A stretch of DNA of 64,000 nt, taken from NCBI RefSeq assembly GCF_002797975.1, contig NZ_PGET01000001.1:4452001-4516000 (forward strand), in the 5' to 3' direction. The DNA comes from [Clostridium] celerecrescens 18A (GTDB taxonomy: Bacteria; Bacillota; Clostridia; Lachnospirales; Lachnospiraceae). A model generated the notes under the pieces. The model was not told where the DNA came from and searched no databases. It worked only from the letters and a program-made list of their open reading frames with translations. The position numbers were made by a program, and so were the translations under genes. Of the stretch, positions 8,929 to 19,806 are shown in pieces. Within the stretch, counting starts at the first letter, position 1, and each line of letters starts with the position of its first letter.

Positions 8929-8974
8929 TTATTCCATTTATCGGATTATTCCATTATAATTATAGTAACTATAA
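8929..8974 (+). promoter_or_regulatory. Candidate regulated promoter of the third lyase gene
   Basis: TATAAT at 8955-8960 is a good -10 box, but no -35 box fits (TTCCAT at the right distance). Two direct copies of TTATTCCATT, 8929-8938 and 8946-8955, 17 bases apart, cover the -35 region and spacer. A perfect palindrome TTATAGT-A-ACTATAA follows at 8960-8974. The pattern suggests an activator binding the direct repeats and a repressor binding the palindrome. Confidence 0.4.
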
Positions 8975-9004
8975 AATAATCTATTACGGAAGAGGTGGAA
9001 CCAG

Positions 9005-11023
9005 ATGTCAAAGGAACAGTATTTTAAAAACCGGAATAATTATATTAGCGGCGAGGAAAAGGCATGGATCACAGATTACTGCAAAAGGAATTGGCCGGAG
9101 GAAGTGAACCATATCCTTCGCATTGCTGATGATGCAATGGAGCATACGTTTTTGTTTGATTTGCGGTGGGATATGGAGCGAACCTATGAGCCGGTTCATT
9201 TTGACCAGGAAGTAGTTTGGGACTACATGCCGGGAGATGACCCGGAATTTATCTTTCAGTTCAACCGCCACCAGTTCTTTATATGTTTGGGACAGGCATA
9301 TGCCATGACTGGTGATGAAAAGTATGCGAAAACTTTTGCAGAGCTGTTAGGTTCCTGGATAAAAAACAATCCTCTTACAGAAGAGACCAAGCAAACCACA
9401 TGGAGGAGCATTGAAGCCGGTATAAGGGCTGAAACCTGGGTAAAGGCCATGGGCTATTTTAAGGACAGCCCCTCTGTAGATGACAAGCTTGTGAAAGCAT
9501 ATATGGACTGTCTCACCGTTCATGCAGAATACCTTATGACTACCTACAAACATTTCCAGATCAAGAGCAACTGGGGAGTTATTGAAAACCGGGGCCTTAT
9601 GGAGATCGCACTGGCCCTTCCTATCAGCGACCGGACAAGAGAATATCTGGATGCAGCACTTATACGCCTTAGTGAAGAGATAGAGGTGCAGATCGCCGAT
9701 GACGGAGTACACTGGGAGCAATCCCCTATGTATCATAATGAGGTGTTTCACTGTTATCTGGAAGTGATGCGGTTGGCTAAGCGCTACGGAATTAAGCTTT
9801 CGAGGAAAAGGACCGAGAAAGTACGGCAGATGGCCTATGCAAATGTTGCATGGAAAAAGCCTAACCATTGCCAGCCCATGCAGGGAGACAGTGATGAAAC
9901 CGATATCAGGGACTTACTGACTCAAAGTGCCTGGCTGTTTTCAGATCCGATGCTGAAATACTGTGCTTATGACAAAATGGACTATGACGGAGCATGGGAC
10001 TTTTTAAAAGAGGGAATCGAGGGCTACGGAAAGCTGATTGCAAAGGAACCTGATTTTTTAGATAAGGTTATGGAAAGCACCGGAAATCTTTATGTCCGCT
10101 CCGGCTGGGATGAAAATGCAGATTATTTCCACTTCCGCTGTGGATTCCTGGGAGGAGGCCACGGCCATTCCGACAAGCTGCATGTGGATCTTGTGATCAA
10201 CGGAGAGGATATCCTTATGGACACTGGGCGTTACCATTATGTGCCTGGCGAAGCAAGAACCTGGTTTAAAAGCGCTCTGGGCCACAACGTTCCCCTGATT
10301 GACGGCCGTGATTATTTAAAATGCCGGGATGCCTGGGGAGTGGATCAGATGTCTGCAGCATATTTTGGCGGTTATAAGAAAAAGGATGGGTATCGTTATA
10401 TCCAGGGAAGCCACGGCGGATATTTGAATGGAGAAGAGGGTAATGTGTGGATCACCAGAAAAGTGCTGGCGATTGATACGGATCTTTATCTGATCGCAGA
10501 CGAGTTTTTCTCCAGGGAAAAGCACACATACCAGCAGCTCTATCATTTTAACAATCAGGGGAAGGTTACCCGGTCCGGTTGCACTGTGCGTTATTCCGGC
10601 ATCGGGACAGACGGGGAATTGACAGTTCTTACGCAGGGGTGTGGGATGAAACTGTCAGATGGCCGGATATCCAGAAATTATAACCAGATGGAAACAGGAA
10701 AGCAGCTTTTGGCCGGTAAAGAAGCAGATGGTTTTTCTTCTATTATTACTGTTGTATCAGGAGGGGAAAAGAAGAACTACAAATCCCCGGAACTTTCCCT
10801 TCTTCCTGTATTTGGTGCGGATCCATCAGTTCCCTTAGATCCTTCTGATGCGGAGGCGGTATCTATTGGCTGGAAAGGTAAGAACTATGTGGTTATTTTG
10901 GCACACCGTGATATCGGAGATTCCACTGACCTGCTTTCGGCGGGAGGCGTGAAGGGACTAGGAACGGTGATTGTTTTTGATACGGAAAAGCTGAAAGTGG
11001 GAGGCACGGTACTTCACTGGTAG
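9005..11023 (+). CDS. Heparinase II/III family lyase, heparinase III-like, cytoplasmic
   Basis: The 672-residue protein matches the alginate/heparinase lyase layout. An N-terminal Hepar_II_III_N-type alpha-toroid carries SNWGVIENRG near residue 197 and DDGVHWEQSPMYHNEVFH near 236, with Asn and Tyr candidates for catalysis. The C-terminal beta-sandwich has GGHGHSDKLHVDL near 380 and the Tyr/His-rich TGRYHYVPGEARTW. It most resembles heparinase III (PL12)-type enzymes. There is no signal peptide. An AGAGGTGG ribosome binding site precedes the ATG. It is transcribed alone, ending at a terminator. Confidence 0.85.
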   Translation: MSKEQYFKNRNNYISGEEKAWITDYCKRNWPEEVNHILRIADDAMEHTFLFDLRWDMERTYEPVHFDQEVVWDYMPGDDPEFIFQFNRHQFFICLGQAYAMTGDEKYAKTFAELLGSWIKNNPLTEETKQTTWRSIEAGIRAETWVKAMGYFKDSPSVDDKLVKAYMDCLTVHAEYLMTTYKHFQIKSNWGVIENRGLMEIALALPISDRTREYLDAALIRLSEEIEVQIADDGVHWEQSPMYHNEVFHCYLEVMRLAKRYGIKLSRKRTEKVRQMAYANVAWKKPNHCQPMQGDSDETDIRDLLTQSAWLFSDPMLKYCAYDKMDYDGAWDFLKEGIEGYGKLIAKEPDFLDKVMESTGNLYVRSGWDENADYFHFRCGFLGGGHGHSDKLHVDLVINGEDILMDTGRYHYVPGEARTWFKSALGHNVPLIDGRDYLKCRDAWGVDQMSAAYFGGYKKKDGYRYIQGSHGGYLNGEEGNVWITRKVLAIDTDLYLIADEFFSREKHTYQQLYHFNNQGKVTRSGCTVRYSGIGTDGELTVLTQGCGMKLSDGRISRNYNQMETGKQLLAGKEADGFSSIITVVSGGEKKNYKSPELSLLPVFGADPSVPLDPSDAEAVSIGWKGKNYVVILAHRDIGDSTDLLSAGGVKGLGTVIVFDTEKLKVGGTVLHW

Positions 11024-11048
11024 AGAACACAAAAGGAATATATGAGAG

Positions 11049-11086
11049 AAAGCAGCGTTTATCCGAATAGGAAAAACGCTGCTTTT
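11049..11086. terminator. Bidirectional terminator between convergent genes
   Basis: AAGCAGCGTTT and AAACGCTGCTT pair across a 12-base loop, followed on the plus strand by a T run. It lies between the plus-strand lyase and the minus-strand hydrolase and could serve both. Confidence 0.85.
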
Positions 11087-11124
11087 TTGCAATGTTCATA
11101 GCTGAAAATGATGGTATACTTATC

Positions 11125-11934
11125 TTAAATGGTAATCCGCGCCTCAATCCAGTGAAGGACATCATTGATGACTTCGTCCCTGCAGTATTCATTAAAGATC
11201 TCGTGGAACAATCCTCCGTAGATCTTCATCTGCTTATCTTTTGATGGGGCGGCTGCGAAGTATTGATAAGTATCCTGAACGCTTACCAATCCATCTTTTT
11301 CCCCATGAAGCATGAGGATGGGATACTCAAACCTTCCTACTGCTTCTTCAAACCAGGCAATTCCCTGGCATAGGGCGTAGCATAAGCCGGTGGTAAAAGT
11401 TTTTGAGTTATAGGGATCCTTGCCATACCAGTCAACGACCTCAGCTACGGAGCATACGCCTGCTCCCAGTTCATTAGGTAGCTTCGTGTGGGGATCCAGG
11501 CCTCCTGGAACACTGCTTATCAGCCTCATATTATCCTTTGTCAATGCGCCGCTTGTGATGATGCCCCGTAGCTTCTTGTCCGGATATTTTGCGCCGTATA
11601 AGGAAACAGTGAAGCCTCCCATGCTGTGACCGATTAAAAAAACCGGGATATCCGGATGCTCCATGATTGCCATGTCCACCACAACATTTGTGTCATCAAG
11701 CAATTCATTAAAGTCTTCATAGTGGGTCCGTTCCCCCTCAGAACGTCCGTGACCCCTGTGATCGAAACGGTAGGTTGCGATCCCGGCTTTGTGAAGCAGC
11801 TCAGCAACGTAATCATATCTTCCCTGATGTTCACATAACCCGTGGACGATGACGGCTGCTCCCCGGGCTGCCTCTGGAACTTCCCTATTTAAAAACAGTC
11901 TGGTCCCGTCAAATGAAGAAATCATTTCTCCCAT
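11125..11934 (-). CDS. Alpha/beta hydrolase, monoacylglycerol lipase-like
   Basis: The 269-residue protein has the serine hydrolase fold of the lysophospholipase/monoacylglycerol lipase group. It shows HGLCEHQGRYDYVA (oxyanion region), DHRGHGRSEG, the nucleophile elbow GHSMGG near residue 104, a late Asp (LHGEKDGLV) and His (GLFHEIFNE). It lacks a signal peptide and is probably cytoplasmic. The chosen ATG has AAAGGAGG eight bases upstream; the frame extends 11 codons further but without such a site. It is monocistronic and divergent from the ATPase operon. Confidence 0.88.
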   Translation of the reverse strand: MGEMISSFDGTRLFLNREVPEAARGAAVIVHGLCEHQGRYDYVAELLHKAGIATYRFDHRGHGRSEGERTHYEDFNELLDDTNVVVDMAIMEHPDIPVFLIGHSMGGFTVSLYGAKYPDKKLRGIITSGALTKDNMRLISSVPGGLDPHTKLPNELGAGVCSVAEVVDWYGKDPYNSKTFTTGLCYALCQGIAWFEEAVGRFEYPILMLHGEKDGLVSVQDTYQYFAAAPSKDKQMKIYGGLFHEIFNEYCRDEVINDVLHWIEARITI

Positions 11935-12487
11935 TGAAATACCTCCTTTGATACATTGGTTTTGCATTTCCCTTATTATACCAAAACTATATCTATTTTA
12001 ATAGGAAGAAAGCCATAAAAAGCAGGAAAAAAATTTTACAGGATATTTGTAGGATTTGATAGCCATATAAGAAGGAAGGGTTGGGAGCATATCCTTTTTC
12101 CCTATCTATTCTTATCTAATTATATTAGTGTTAGGTACTAATGACGGTTAAATAAAAAAAAGCAAAAAAAACATGGTCAAATTTTACAAATTATTAGAAA
12201 AAAATTCTACATAAAACCTAGAAAAATACGCTAAAAATAAAAAACTTTAGGATTTGGACATAATTTAAGTTAAAAAATTAATAATAATTTTAGAATTTTA
12301 AGCGAAAAATTGTCTCAAATGTTCAAACAATTAACTGCATTAATAAGATGTTAGGAAATTTGCAAAAAGTTGACAATTTCCGCAGATGAAAGTATGATAC
12401 ACGATAGACCTCTGCTATATTGTATATTTAGGAGTACAATCAGTAAATCTGGTAATATATAAAGGGGAAGACAGTTTAAGAAAGGAA
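11935..12487. other. AT-rich intergenic region between divergent genes
   Basis: About 550 bases without a credible gene. The stretch 12120-12360 is extremely A+T rich with several A tracts, as in UP elements or curved DNA upstream of a strong promoter. The hydrolase ribosome binding site lies at its left end, and the ATPase operon promoter lies near its right end. Confidence 0.7.
12370..12398 (+). promoter_or_regulatory. Promoter of the ATP synthase operon
   Basis: TTGACA (12370-12375) and TATGAT (12393-12398) are separated by exactly 17 bases, a near-consensus housekeeping promoter. A-tract DNA precedes it, and the first gene starts about 85 bases after the expected transcription start. Confidence 0.85.
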
Positions 12488-13183
12488 GTGAGCATTACGG
12501 AGGATTTGGCAGAGAAGTTATTAGAGGAACTGAACTGCGAAACGGTTTTTACCATTCCGATATTCGGAGGCATTCCCATTGCTGAATCAGTAGTGGTGAC
12601 ATGGATTATCATGGCAGCACTGACACTCCTTTCCATCATTCTGGTGAGAAATCTTAAGGTTGAGAATCCTGGAAAGAAGCAGCTGGCGCTAGAAATGGCA
12701 ATCGGTGGAATTTACAATTTCTTTGAAGATCTAGTGGGGGAAGAAGGGAAGAGATACATTCCTTATCTCATATCAGTGGGAATTTATCTCGGAGTGGCTA
12801 ATTTGATTGGTTTGGCAGGTTTCAAGCCGCCTACCAAGGATTTAAACACCACTGCAGCGCTTGCTGTCATGAGCATACTTCTGATAGAATATTCAGGCCT
12901 TCACAAAAAAGGGGTAAAAGGTTTTATAAAAGGCTTTGCAGAGCCATCACCGATTATAGCCCCTATTAACATCCTGGAATTATTTATTAAACCGCTTTCT
13001 TTGTGTATGCGGCTTTTTGGTAATATCCTGGCGTCATTTGTAGTTATGGAATTGCTTAAGCAGTTTGCAGCACTCCTTGTACCAATTCCGTTCAGTTTTT
13101 ATTTTGATATTTTTGACGGATTGATTCAGGCGTATGTATTTGTATTTTTGACTGCCCTTTTCATTAAGGAATCGGTGGAATAA
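12488..13183 (+). CDS. atpB: ATP synthase F0 subunit a
   Basis: The 231-residue membrane protein is the stator channel subunit. It has several transmembrane helices and the conserved MRLFGNILASF segment with the essential Arg that faces the c-ring, followed by a C-terminal helix with the conserved Gln (GLIQAYVFVFLT). GTG is taken as the start with GGAA just upstream; a TTG a few codons downstream has GGAGG too close. It is the first gene of the atpBEFHAGDC operon, and no atpI is seen upstream. It is slightly shorter than typical subunit a. Confidence 0.93.
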   Translation: MSITEDLAEKLLEELNCETVFTIPIFGGIPIAESVVVTWIIMAALTLLSIILVRNLKVENPGKKQLALEMAIGGIYNFFEDLVGEEGKRYIPYLISVGIYLGVANLIGLAGFKPPTKDLNTTAALAVMSILLIEYSGLHKKGVKGFIKGFAEPSPIIAPINILELFIKPLSLCMRLFGNILASFVVMELLKQFAALLVPIPFSFYFDIFDGLIQAYVFVFLTALFIKESVE

Positions 13184-13212
13184 ACAATAGTAAATTAAAA
13201 GGAGAGATTATT

Positions 13213-13431
13213 ATGTTAATAGCAATTGGAGCAGGAATCGCAGTATTCACAGGTATTGGAGCAGGAATCGGAATTGGAATAGCAACCTCAAAAGCAGTGG
13301 ATTCCATTGCAAGACAGCCTGAGGCAGAAAGCAAGATCAGCAAAGCCCTTCTGTTAGGTTGTGCGCTTGCTGAGGCAACTGCCATCTATGGTTTCGTTAT
13401 AGCCCTTCTCATCATTTTATTCCTTAAATAA
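13213..13431 (+). CDS. atpE: ATP synthase F0 subunit c
   Basis: The 72-residue hairpin proteolipid has a glycine-rich first helix (GIGAGIGIGIA), the polar loop with ARQPEAE, and a second helix carrying the ion-binding Glu in LAEATAIYG. In sodium-type c subunits the ligands are a Gln in helix 1 and Glu-Ser-Thr-x-x-Tyr in helix 2. Here the Gln position is Ile and the Ser is Ala, while Thr and Tyr remain, so proton coupling seems more likely. It has a clear GGAGAG ribosome binding site 30 bases after atpB. Confidence 0.95.
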   Translation: MLIAIGAGIAVFTGIGAGIGIGIATSKAVDSIARQPEAESKISKALLLGCALAEATAIYGFVIALLIILFLK

Positions 13432-13485
13432 TTAACTAGGTCAGGATTAAGATGGAAAAATTAAAAAGAAAGGCAGGCGGTACAG

Positions 13486-13986
13486 ATGCTTAGACTGGAT
13501 ATGAACTTTGTGTGGACTATCGTGAATCTCATCGTCCTGTATCTTTTGCTTAGGCATTTCCTCATAGGGCCGGTTTTGGATGTGATGAATAAACGGCGGG
13601 GAATGATTGAGCAGAGCATTTCAGATGCCAGGAATAAGGAAGTTTTAGCAGCGGATCTTAAAAAGCAGTATGAAGAAAAGCTGGCTGCCTCCTCGGATGA
13701 GGGTTCAAAGCTTATTGAAGAAGCAAAAAACCAGGCAAAGGCTCAGTACGACCGGATCTTAAAGGATGCGGAGGAAGATGCAGGCCGTTTGATGGCCGGG
13801 GCCAGGAAACAAGCTGAGGCTGATCAGGAAAAGGCATTGCGTGAGGCCAAGGCGCAGATTGCGGGCATAGTAATCGCAGCAGCGGCCAAGGTGGTTAATC
13901 AGGAGGTAAGCGCCAGGGCAAATCAGGCGCTTTACGATTCATTTATAGCAGAAGCAGGTGATTTTCATGATGCAGGCAGCAATTAA
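13486..13986 (+). CDS. atpF: ATP synthase F0 subunit b
   Basis: The 166-residue peripheral-stalk subunit has one N-terminal membrane helix (about residues 6-26), then a long, highly charged coiled coil rich in Ala, Lys, Glu and Gln with RILKDAEEDAGRL in the dimerisation part. The last part overlaps the start of atpH by 20 bases, so the two are translationally coupled. Confidence 0.92.
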   Translation: MLRLDMNFVWTIVNLIVLYLLLRHFLIGPVLDVMNKRRGMIEQSISDARNKEVLAADLKKQYEEKLAASSDEGSKLIEEAKNQAKAQYDRILKDAEEDAGRLMAGARKQAEADQEKALREAKAQIAGIVIAAAAKVVNQEVSARANQALYDSFIAEAGDFHDAGSN

Positions 13987-14470
13987 TTACGGGCAGGTGC
14001 TTTATGAGCTCTCTGTTCCTGAAACAGCCATTGAGGAAACGGCTCTGGCACTAAAGACTGTGCCGGAGCTTAAGCGTGCCCTTAACAGCCCTGTGGTAGC
14101 AAGGAGCAGCAAGCACCGGATTATTGACCGCGTATTTCCTGCTGAGATCAGAACCTTTTTAAAGGTTTTGGTGGATCGCCGGGATGTAGATCTTGCAGAT
14201 GATATTTTTCATGCATGGCGTGCCTGTGTTTGCAGACAGGAAGGAATCCTGGAGGCTTCCCTTTTCTACGTGACGGAACCGGAGGAAGAACAGCTTCGCG
14301 AGATCAAAGCAATGCTGTGTAAAAAATATGATAAACATGATGTAAGGCTTCGCCTGATTCAGGATGCAGGTTTGATCGGTGGATTCATCATCCGCGTAGG
14401 AGATGTAGAAACTGACTGGAGCTTAAGGGGACGCCTTAGAGAATTGGAACAAAAAATAATGCGGAGGTGA
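13967..14470 (+). CDS. atpH: ATP synthase F1 subunit delta
   Basis: The protein has about 167 residues and is the OSCP/delta subunit that joins the b stalk to the top of F1. It has the usual NYGQVLYEL start and the C-terminal [19 protein letters not shown], a form of the conserved delta signature (GG-I-x-x-G-D-x-x-x-D-x-S). AGCAGGTGA precedes ATG 13967/13970; a GTG at 13958 is possible. It overlaps atpF at its start, and its stop lies six bases before the GTG of atpA. Confidence 0.9.
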   Translation: MMQAAINYGQVLYELSVPETAIEETALALKTVPELKRALNSPVVARSSKHRIIDRVFPAEIRTFLKVLVDRRDVDLADDIFHAWRACVCRQEGILEASLFYVTEPEEEQLREIKAMLCKKYDKHDVRLRLIQDAGLIGGFIIRVGDVETDWSLRGRLRELEQKIMRR

Positions 14471-14475
14471 AAAAC

Positions 14476-15984
14476 GTGGCTTCCATCAATTCAGATGAAA
14501 TAATTTCTATATTGAGAAGTGAAATTGAAGATTATGACGCTCATGCCAGGGACCAGGAAGTTGGAACTGTTATAAGCGTTGGCGACGGTATCGCAACGGT
14601 TTATGGAATTGACCGTGCGATGTACGGCGAAATCGTTATTTTTGATAGTGGAATCAAGGGAATGGTACAGGACATCAGAAAAGAAGACATCGGATGTATC
14701 CTGTTCGGTTCCGACCGGGACGTCAGGGAAGGTTCCAAGGTAACAAGAACGAAAAAGCGTGCCGGAATCCCGGTAGGCGAGAAGTTTGTGGGAAGAGTTG
14801 TCAATGCCCTTGGTGCTCCCATTGACGGAAAGGGAGAGATCATCTCTGACGATTACCGTCCTATTGAACATGAAGCACCTGGCATTATAGACCGTAAGAG
14901 CGTGTCTGTTCCAATGGAAACCGGTATTCTTGCCATTGACTCCATGTTCCCCATTGGACGGGGACAAAGAGAGCTGATCATTGGCGACCGTCAGACCGGT
15001 AAGACTTCCATCGCCATTGATGCTATCTTAAACCAGAAGGGAAAGGGCGTGATCTGCGTTTATGTAGCGGTGGGGCAGAAGGCATCTACCGTTGCAAAGC
15101 TGGTGAATACCCTGTCACATTACGGCGCTATGGATTACACCATTGTGGTATCTTCTTCGGCCAGTGAACCCGCACCTTTACAGTATATCGCACCTTATTC
15201 CGGTACTGCTCTTGCAGAGTATTTCATGTACCAGGGGAAAGATGTGCTGATCGTTTATGATGATCTGTCAAAGCATGCGGTAGCATACCGTTCCTTATCC
15301 CTGCTATTAGAGCGTTCTCCCGGACGTGAAGCTTATCCAGGCGACGTATTTTATCTTCACTCCAGGCTTTTGGAGCGTTCCAGCCGGTTAAGTGAGGAAG
15401 CAGGAGGCGGTTCCATTACCGCACTGCCTATCATTGAAACCCAGGCCGGTGATGTATCGGCTTATATTCCTACCAATGTTATTTCTATTACAGATGGTCA
15501 GATATTCTTAGAAAGCGACCTCTTCTTCTCCGGTATGAGACCGGCAGTAAACGTAGGTCTTTCCGTATCCCGAGTTGGCGGAGCGGCTCAGACCAAGGCG
15601 ATGAAAAAGGCTGCGGGAAGCATTCGTATCGACCTGGCACAGTGCCGGGAGATGGAAGTGTTCACCCAGTTCAGCTCAGATCTAGATCCGGCTACTAAGG
15701 AGCAGATCCAATATGGTAAGGGACTTACGGAGCTGTTAAAACAGCCTTTATGCCATCCTTTGAGCCTTCATGCCCAGGTGATCAGTCTGATTGTAGCCAA
15801 TAACCGTCTGCTTTTAGATGTGGAAACTACAAAGATAAAAGAGTTTCAGAGAGAATTGCTGGCATTCTTTGATGAGCGCTATCCGGAAATCGGAAAGGAA
15901 ATTGAAGAAAGCAGAGCGCTGTCTGACGAGCTGAAGCAGAAGATTGTTGATGTGACAGCCGAATTTAAACAGAAACGGGTGTAG
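14476..15984 (+). CDS. atpA: ATP synthase F1 subunit alpha
   Basis: The product has about 502 residues. It has the Walker [10 protein letters not shown] near residue 170, the non-catalytic-site P-loop of alpha, the DDLSKHA Walker B region and the alpha signature [17 protein letters not shown] with the arginine finger. GGAGG lies eight bases before GTG 14476, which fixes the start better than the GTG nine bases upstream. It forms the hexamer with beta. The stop is three bases before atpG. Confidence 0.96.
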   Translation: MASINSDEIISILRSEIEDYDAHARDQEVGTVISVGDGIATVYGIDRAMYGEIVIFDSGIKGMVQDIRKEDIGCILFGSDRDVREGSKVTRTKKRAGIPVGEKFVGRVVNALGAPIDGKGEIISDDYRPIEHEAPGIIDRKSVSVPMETGILAIDSMFPIGRGQRELIIGDRQTGKTSIAIDAILNQKGKGVICVYVAVGQKASTVAKLVNTLSHYGAMDYTIVVSSSASEPAPLQYIAPYSGTALAEYFMYQGKDVLIVYDDLSKHAVAYRSLSLLLERSPGREAYPGDVFYLHSRLLERSSRLSEEAGGGSITALPIIETQAGDVSAYIPTNVISITDGQIFLESDLFFSGMRPAVNVGLSVSRVGGAAQTKAMKKAAGSIRIDLAQCREMEVFTQFSSDLDPATKEQIQYGKGLTELLKQPLCHPLSLHAQVISLIVANNRLLLDVETTKIKEFQRELLAFFDERYPEIGKEIEESRALSDELKQKIVDVTAEFKQKRV

Positions 15985-15987
15985 GAT

Positions 15988-16884
15988 ATGGCAAATGCGA
16001 GAGAGATACAAAGCAGGATGAACAGCATCAAAAGTACCATGAAGATAACCAATGCGATGTATACCATTTCCTCGTCAAAGCTGAAAAGAGCAAGGAAAGC
16101 CCTGACTGATACGGAGCCTTACTTTTATGCACTGCAAAGGACCATTGCCAGAATCATAAGGCACACGCCCGAAATTGACGACCCGTATCTGGATACCAGG
16201 CCGCATATTAAGAAAGAAGACCGTAAGATCGGATACATTGTGGTAACGGCTGACAAGGGGCTGGCCGGTTCTTATAATCATAACATTTTTAAACTGGCTC
16301 AGGAGCAGATTGACAAGGGCGGAAATCCCATGCTGTTCGTAGTTGGTGATCTGGGACAGCAGTATTTTATGAAAAAGGGAATACCGGTGGAACAGGATTT
16401 CCGGTATACCGTTCAAAAGCCAAATATGAGCCGGGCCAGAATCATTGAGGAAAAGATCGTGGATTACTTCCTGACAGGAAAGCTTGATGAGGTATATATG
16501 ATCTACACCAGAATGGTGAATGCCATGAAAATGGAGGCTGAGATCGAACAGCTTCTTCCCATTCCTAAGCACCGGTTAAGCCAGAGCGTACCAATTAATG
16601 TACATTTGGAAGAGATCACCATGAAACCATCTCCACAGGCTGTGATCGATGCCATCGTGCCCAATTACATTGCAGGCTTTATCTATGGAGGTTTGGTGGA
16701 GTCTTATTCCAGCGAGCAGAATTCCAGAATGATGGCCATGCAGGCTGCAACAAAGAGTGCTCAGGAGATGCTTGACGAGCTGGCGATAACCTATAACAGA
16801 GTCCGCCAGGCGGCCATCACCCAGGAGATCACCGAGGTAATAAGCGGTGCAAAGGCTCAAAAGAAAAAAAGGAAGAAAGCATAG
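15988..16884 (+). CDS. atpG: ATP synthase F1 subunit gamma
   Basis: The 298-residue central shaft subunit has the N-terminal coiled coil (IQSRMNSIKSTMKITNAM), the Rossmann-like middle (VVTADKGLAGSYNHNIF) and the C-terminal coil with QAAITQEITEVISGA, all diagnostic of gamma. A very basic tail (AQKKKRKKA) ends the protein. It lies directly between alpha and beta, as in most bacterial operons. Confidence 0.95.
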   Translation: MANAREIQSRMNSIKSTMKITNAMYTISSSKLKRARKALTDTEPYFYALQRTIARIIRHTPEIDDPYLDTRPHIKKEDRKIGYIVVTADKGLAGSYNHNIFKLAQEQIDKGGNPMLFVVGDLGQQYFMKKGIPVEQDFRYTVQKPNMSRARIIEEKIVDYFLTGKLDEVYMIYTRMVNAMKMEAEIEQLLPIPKHRLSQSVPINVHLEEITMKPSPQAVIDAIVPNYIAGFIYGGLVESYSSEQNSRMMAMQAATKSAQEMLDELAITYNRVRQAAITQEITEVISGAKAQKKKRKKA

Positions 16885-16941
16885 TATCATCGGATGTTCC
16901 GGTTAACTTTAGAGAGGAGGAGTCCTCACGACTGTGAGTAA

Positions 16942-18342
<1,401 letters not shown>

Positions 18343-18358
18343 CTTGGAGGTGCTGCCT

Positions 18359-18775
18359 GTGAGTAAAAATACATTTTTCCTTCAGGTTCTTGCCAGTGAT
18401 AAGGTGTTTTATAAAGGTTCGTGCCAGGAGCTTGTGATTCCTCTTTCAGATGGAGAAAAGGCGATCCTTCCTCATCATGAGGATATGGTCATAGCAGTAT
18501 CCATAGGAGAAATGCGTTTGTTGGATGAAAACGGCCAGTGGATCCATGCGGTTGTTGGAAATGGTTTCATCCAGATTATAAACAATCGTGTGACACTTCT
18601 TGTGGACACAGCCGAGCATCCGGAAGATATTGATGAACGCCGAGCAGAAGAAGCAATGGAGAGAGCGGCCGAGCAGTTAAGGCAGAGTAAGAGCCTTCAG
18701 GAGCATTCTCATTTTGAGGCTTCTATGGCCAGGTCGCTGGCCAGGCTGCGTACAAAACACAAATTTGAGCTTTGA
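18359..18775 (+). CDS. atpC: ATP synthase F1 subunit epsilon
   Basis: The 138-residue protein has the N-terminal beta-sandwich (FFLQVLASDKVFYKG, GEKAILPHHEDMV) and a C-terminal two-helix part with RAEEAMERAAEQL that can inhibit hydrolysis. GGAGG lies eight bases before GTG 18359; a TTG five codons upstream has no site. It is the last gene of the operon and is followed by a strong terminator. Confidence 0.92.
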   Translation: MSKNTFFLQVLASDKVFYKGSCQELVIPLSDGEKAILPHHEDMVIAVSIGEMRLLDENGQWIHAVVGNGFIQIINNRVTLLVDTAEHPEDIDERRAEEAMERAAEQLRQSKSLQEHSHFEASMARSLARLRTKHKFEL

Positions 18776-18796
18776 CAGGGAATGATGATAAAAAAA

Positions 18797-18843
18797 GAAG
18801 GATACCCAGGAGGTAGAAATCTGCCTCCCGGGTATCCTTTTTA
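18797..18843. terminator. Bidirectional terminator after the ATP synthase operon
   Basis: Arms of about 16 bases (AAGGATACCCAGGAGG pairing with CCTCCCGGGTATCCTT, one mismatch) are followed by TTTTTA on the plus strand. The opposite strand also has a T-rich tail after the stem. It serves atpC and the convergent ZIP gene. Confidence 0.92.
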
Positions 18844-18844
18844 C

Positions 18845-19651
18845 TTATCCTAAAGCCACATCTAAAATCATCATGATCAGAAATCCTACCATAACGCCAA
18901 GGGTTCCAACATTGGAATGTTCACCCAAATGCGCCTCGGGAATCAGTTCTTCCACCACCACGTACATCATGGCGCCGGCCGCAAAGGACAGAAGCCAGGG
19001 CATGAGAGGCTGGATACTGCCTGCCACGAGAACGGTAAGGATTCCGAATACAGGCTCTACGATGCCGGACATGCTTCCCCGTAAAAATGCCTTTCCCGTG
19101 GAAAGACCCTCCTGCCTTAAAGGCAGAGAGATGGCAGCTCCCTCCGGGAAGTTCTGGATGCCGATGCCGATAGCAAGTGCCATGGCAGCAGTATAAAGAG
19201 CCGGATCACTCCCATGCTGTGCAGCCAGGGCAAAAGCCAGTCCAACGGCCATACCCTCTGGAATGTTATGAAGCGTCACAGCCATAACAAGCAGGGTGGT
19301 CCGTTTCCAGGTAGAAGAGATTCCTTCCGCCTCGTTCGTTTTATCATTGTTCAAATCTGGATGAAGGTGAGGAAGAAGGGTGTCTAACAATATGAGAAAT
19401 AGTACTCCCAAGACAAATCCTCCTGCAGCGGGTATCCAGCCCGCAGTTCCGCTTGCCTCGGCCTCCTCGATGGCTGGAATGAGAAGCGACCACACGGAGG
19501 CCGCAATCATGACACCGGCAGCAAAGCCCAGGAAGATCCTCTGGACAGACTGGTTTACATCCTTTCGGAAGAAGAATACAACCGAAGCCCCCAGGGTGGT
19601 CATGAGAAATGTAAAGCCGGTACCGCCGGCAGCCCATAGAACAGGCGTCAT
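18845..19651 (-). CDS. ZIP family metal transporter
   Basis: The 268-residue membrane protein has about eight hydrophobic segments. It contains the ZIP signatures HNIPEGMAVGLAFA (TM4, metal ligands His, Asn, Glu) and FPEGAAISLPL (TM5), and a His-containing cytoplasmic loop (LPHLHPDLNND). It imports divalent metals, probably zinc or iron, into the cytoplasm. It is monocistronic, and its start faces the tandem-repeat region. Confidence 0.92.
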   Translation of the reverse strand: MTPVLWAAGGTGFTFLMTTLGASVVFFFRKDVNQSVQRIFLGFAAGVMIAASVWSLLIPAIEEAEASGTAGWIPAAGGFVLGVLFLILLDTLLPHLHPDLNNDKTNEAEGISSTWKRTTLLVMAVTLHNIPEGMAVGLAFALAAQHGSDPALYTAAMALAIGIGIQNFPEGAAISLPLRQEGLSTGKAFLRGSMSGIVEPVFGILTVLVAGSIQPLMPWLLSFAAGAMMYVVVEELIPEAHLGEHSNVGTLGVMVGFLIMMILDVALG

Positions 19652-19806
19652 AATAAGCCCTCCTTTATCTCTTTAAAGTCAGGGGTTCTGACTGTGTTTT
19701 CACTTCTTTAACTATACCATAACCTCAGTTTTGACGCAATGAGATAAATTCCCTTTCCATTTCCGACAGTTTTATGCTAAAATAGACCTAATTTTACATA
19801 GTAAAT

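Noticed and set aside
14491..14967. Long minus-strand frames inside the atp genes
   Set aside because: They overlap certain ATP synthase genes, have no start signals and have low-quality composition.
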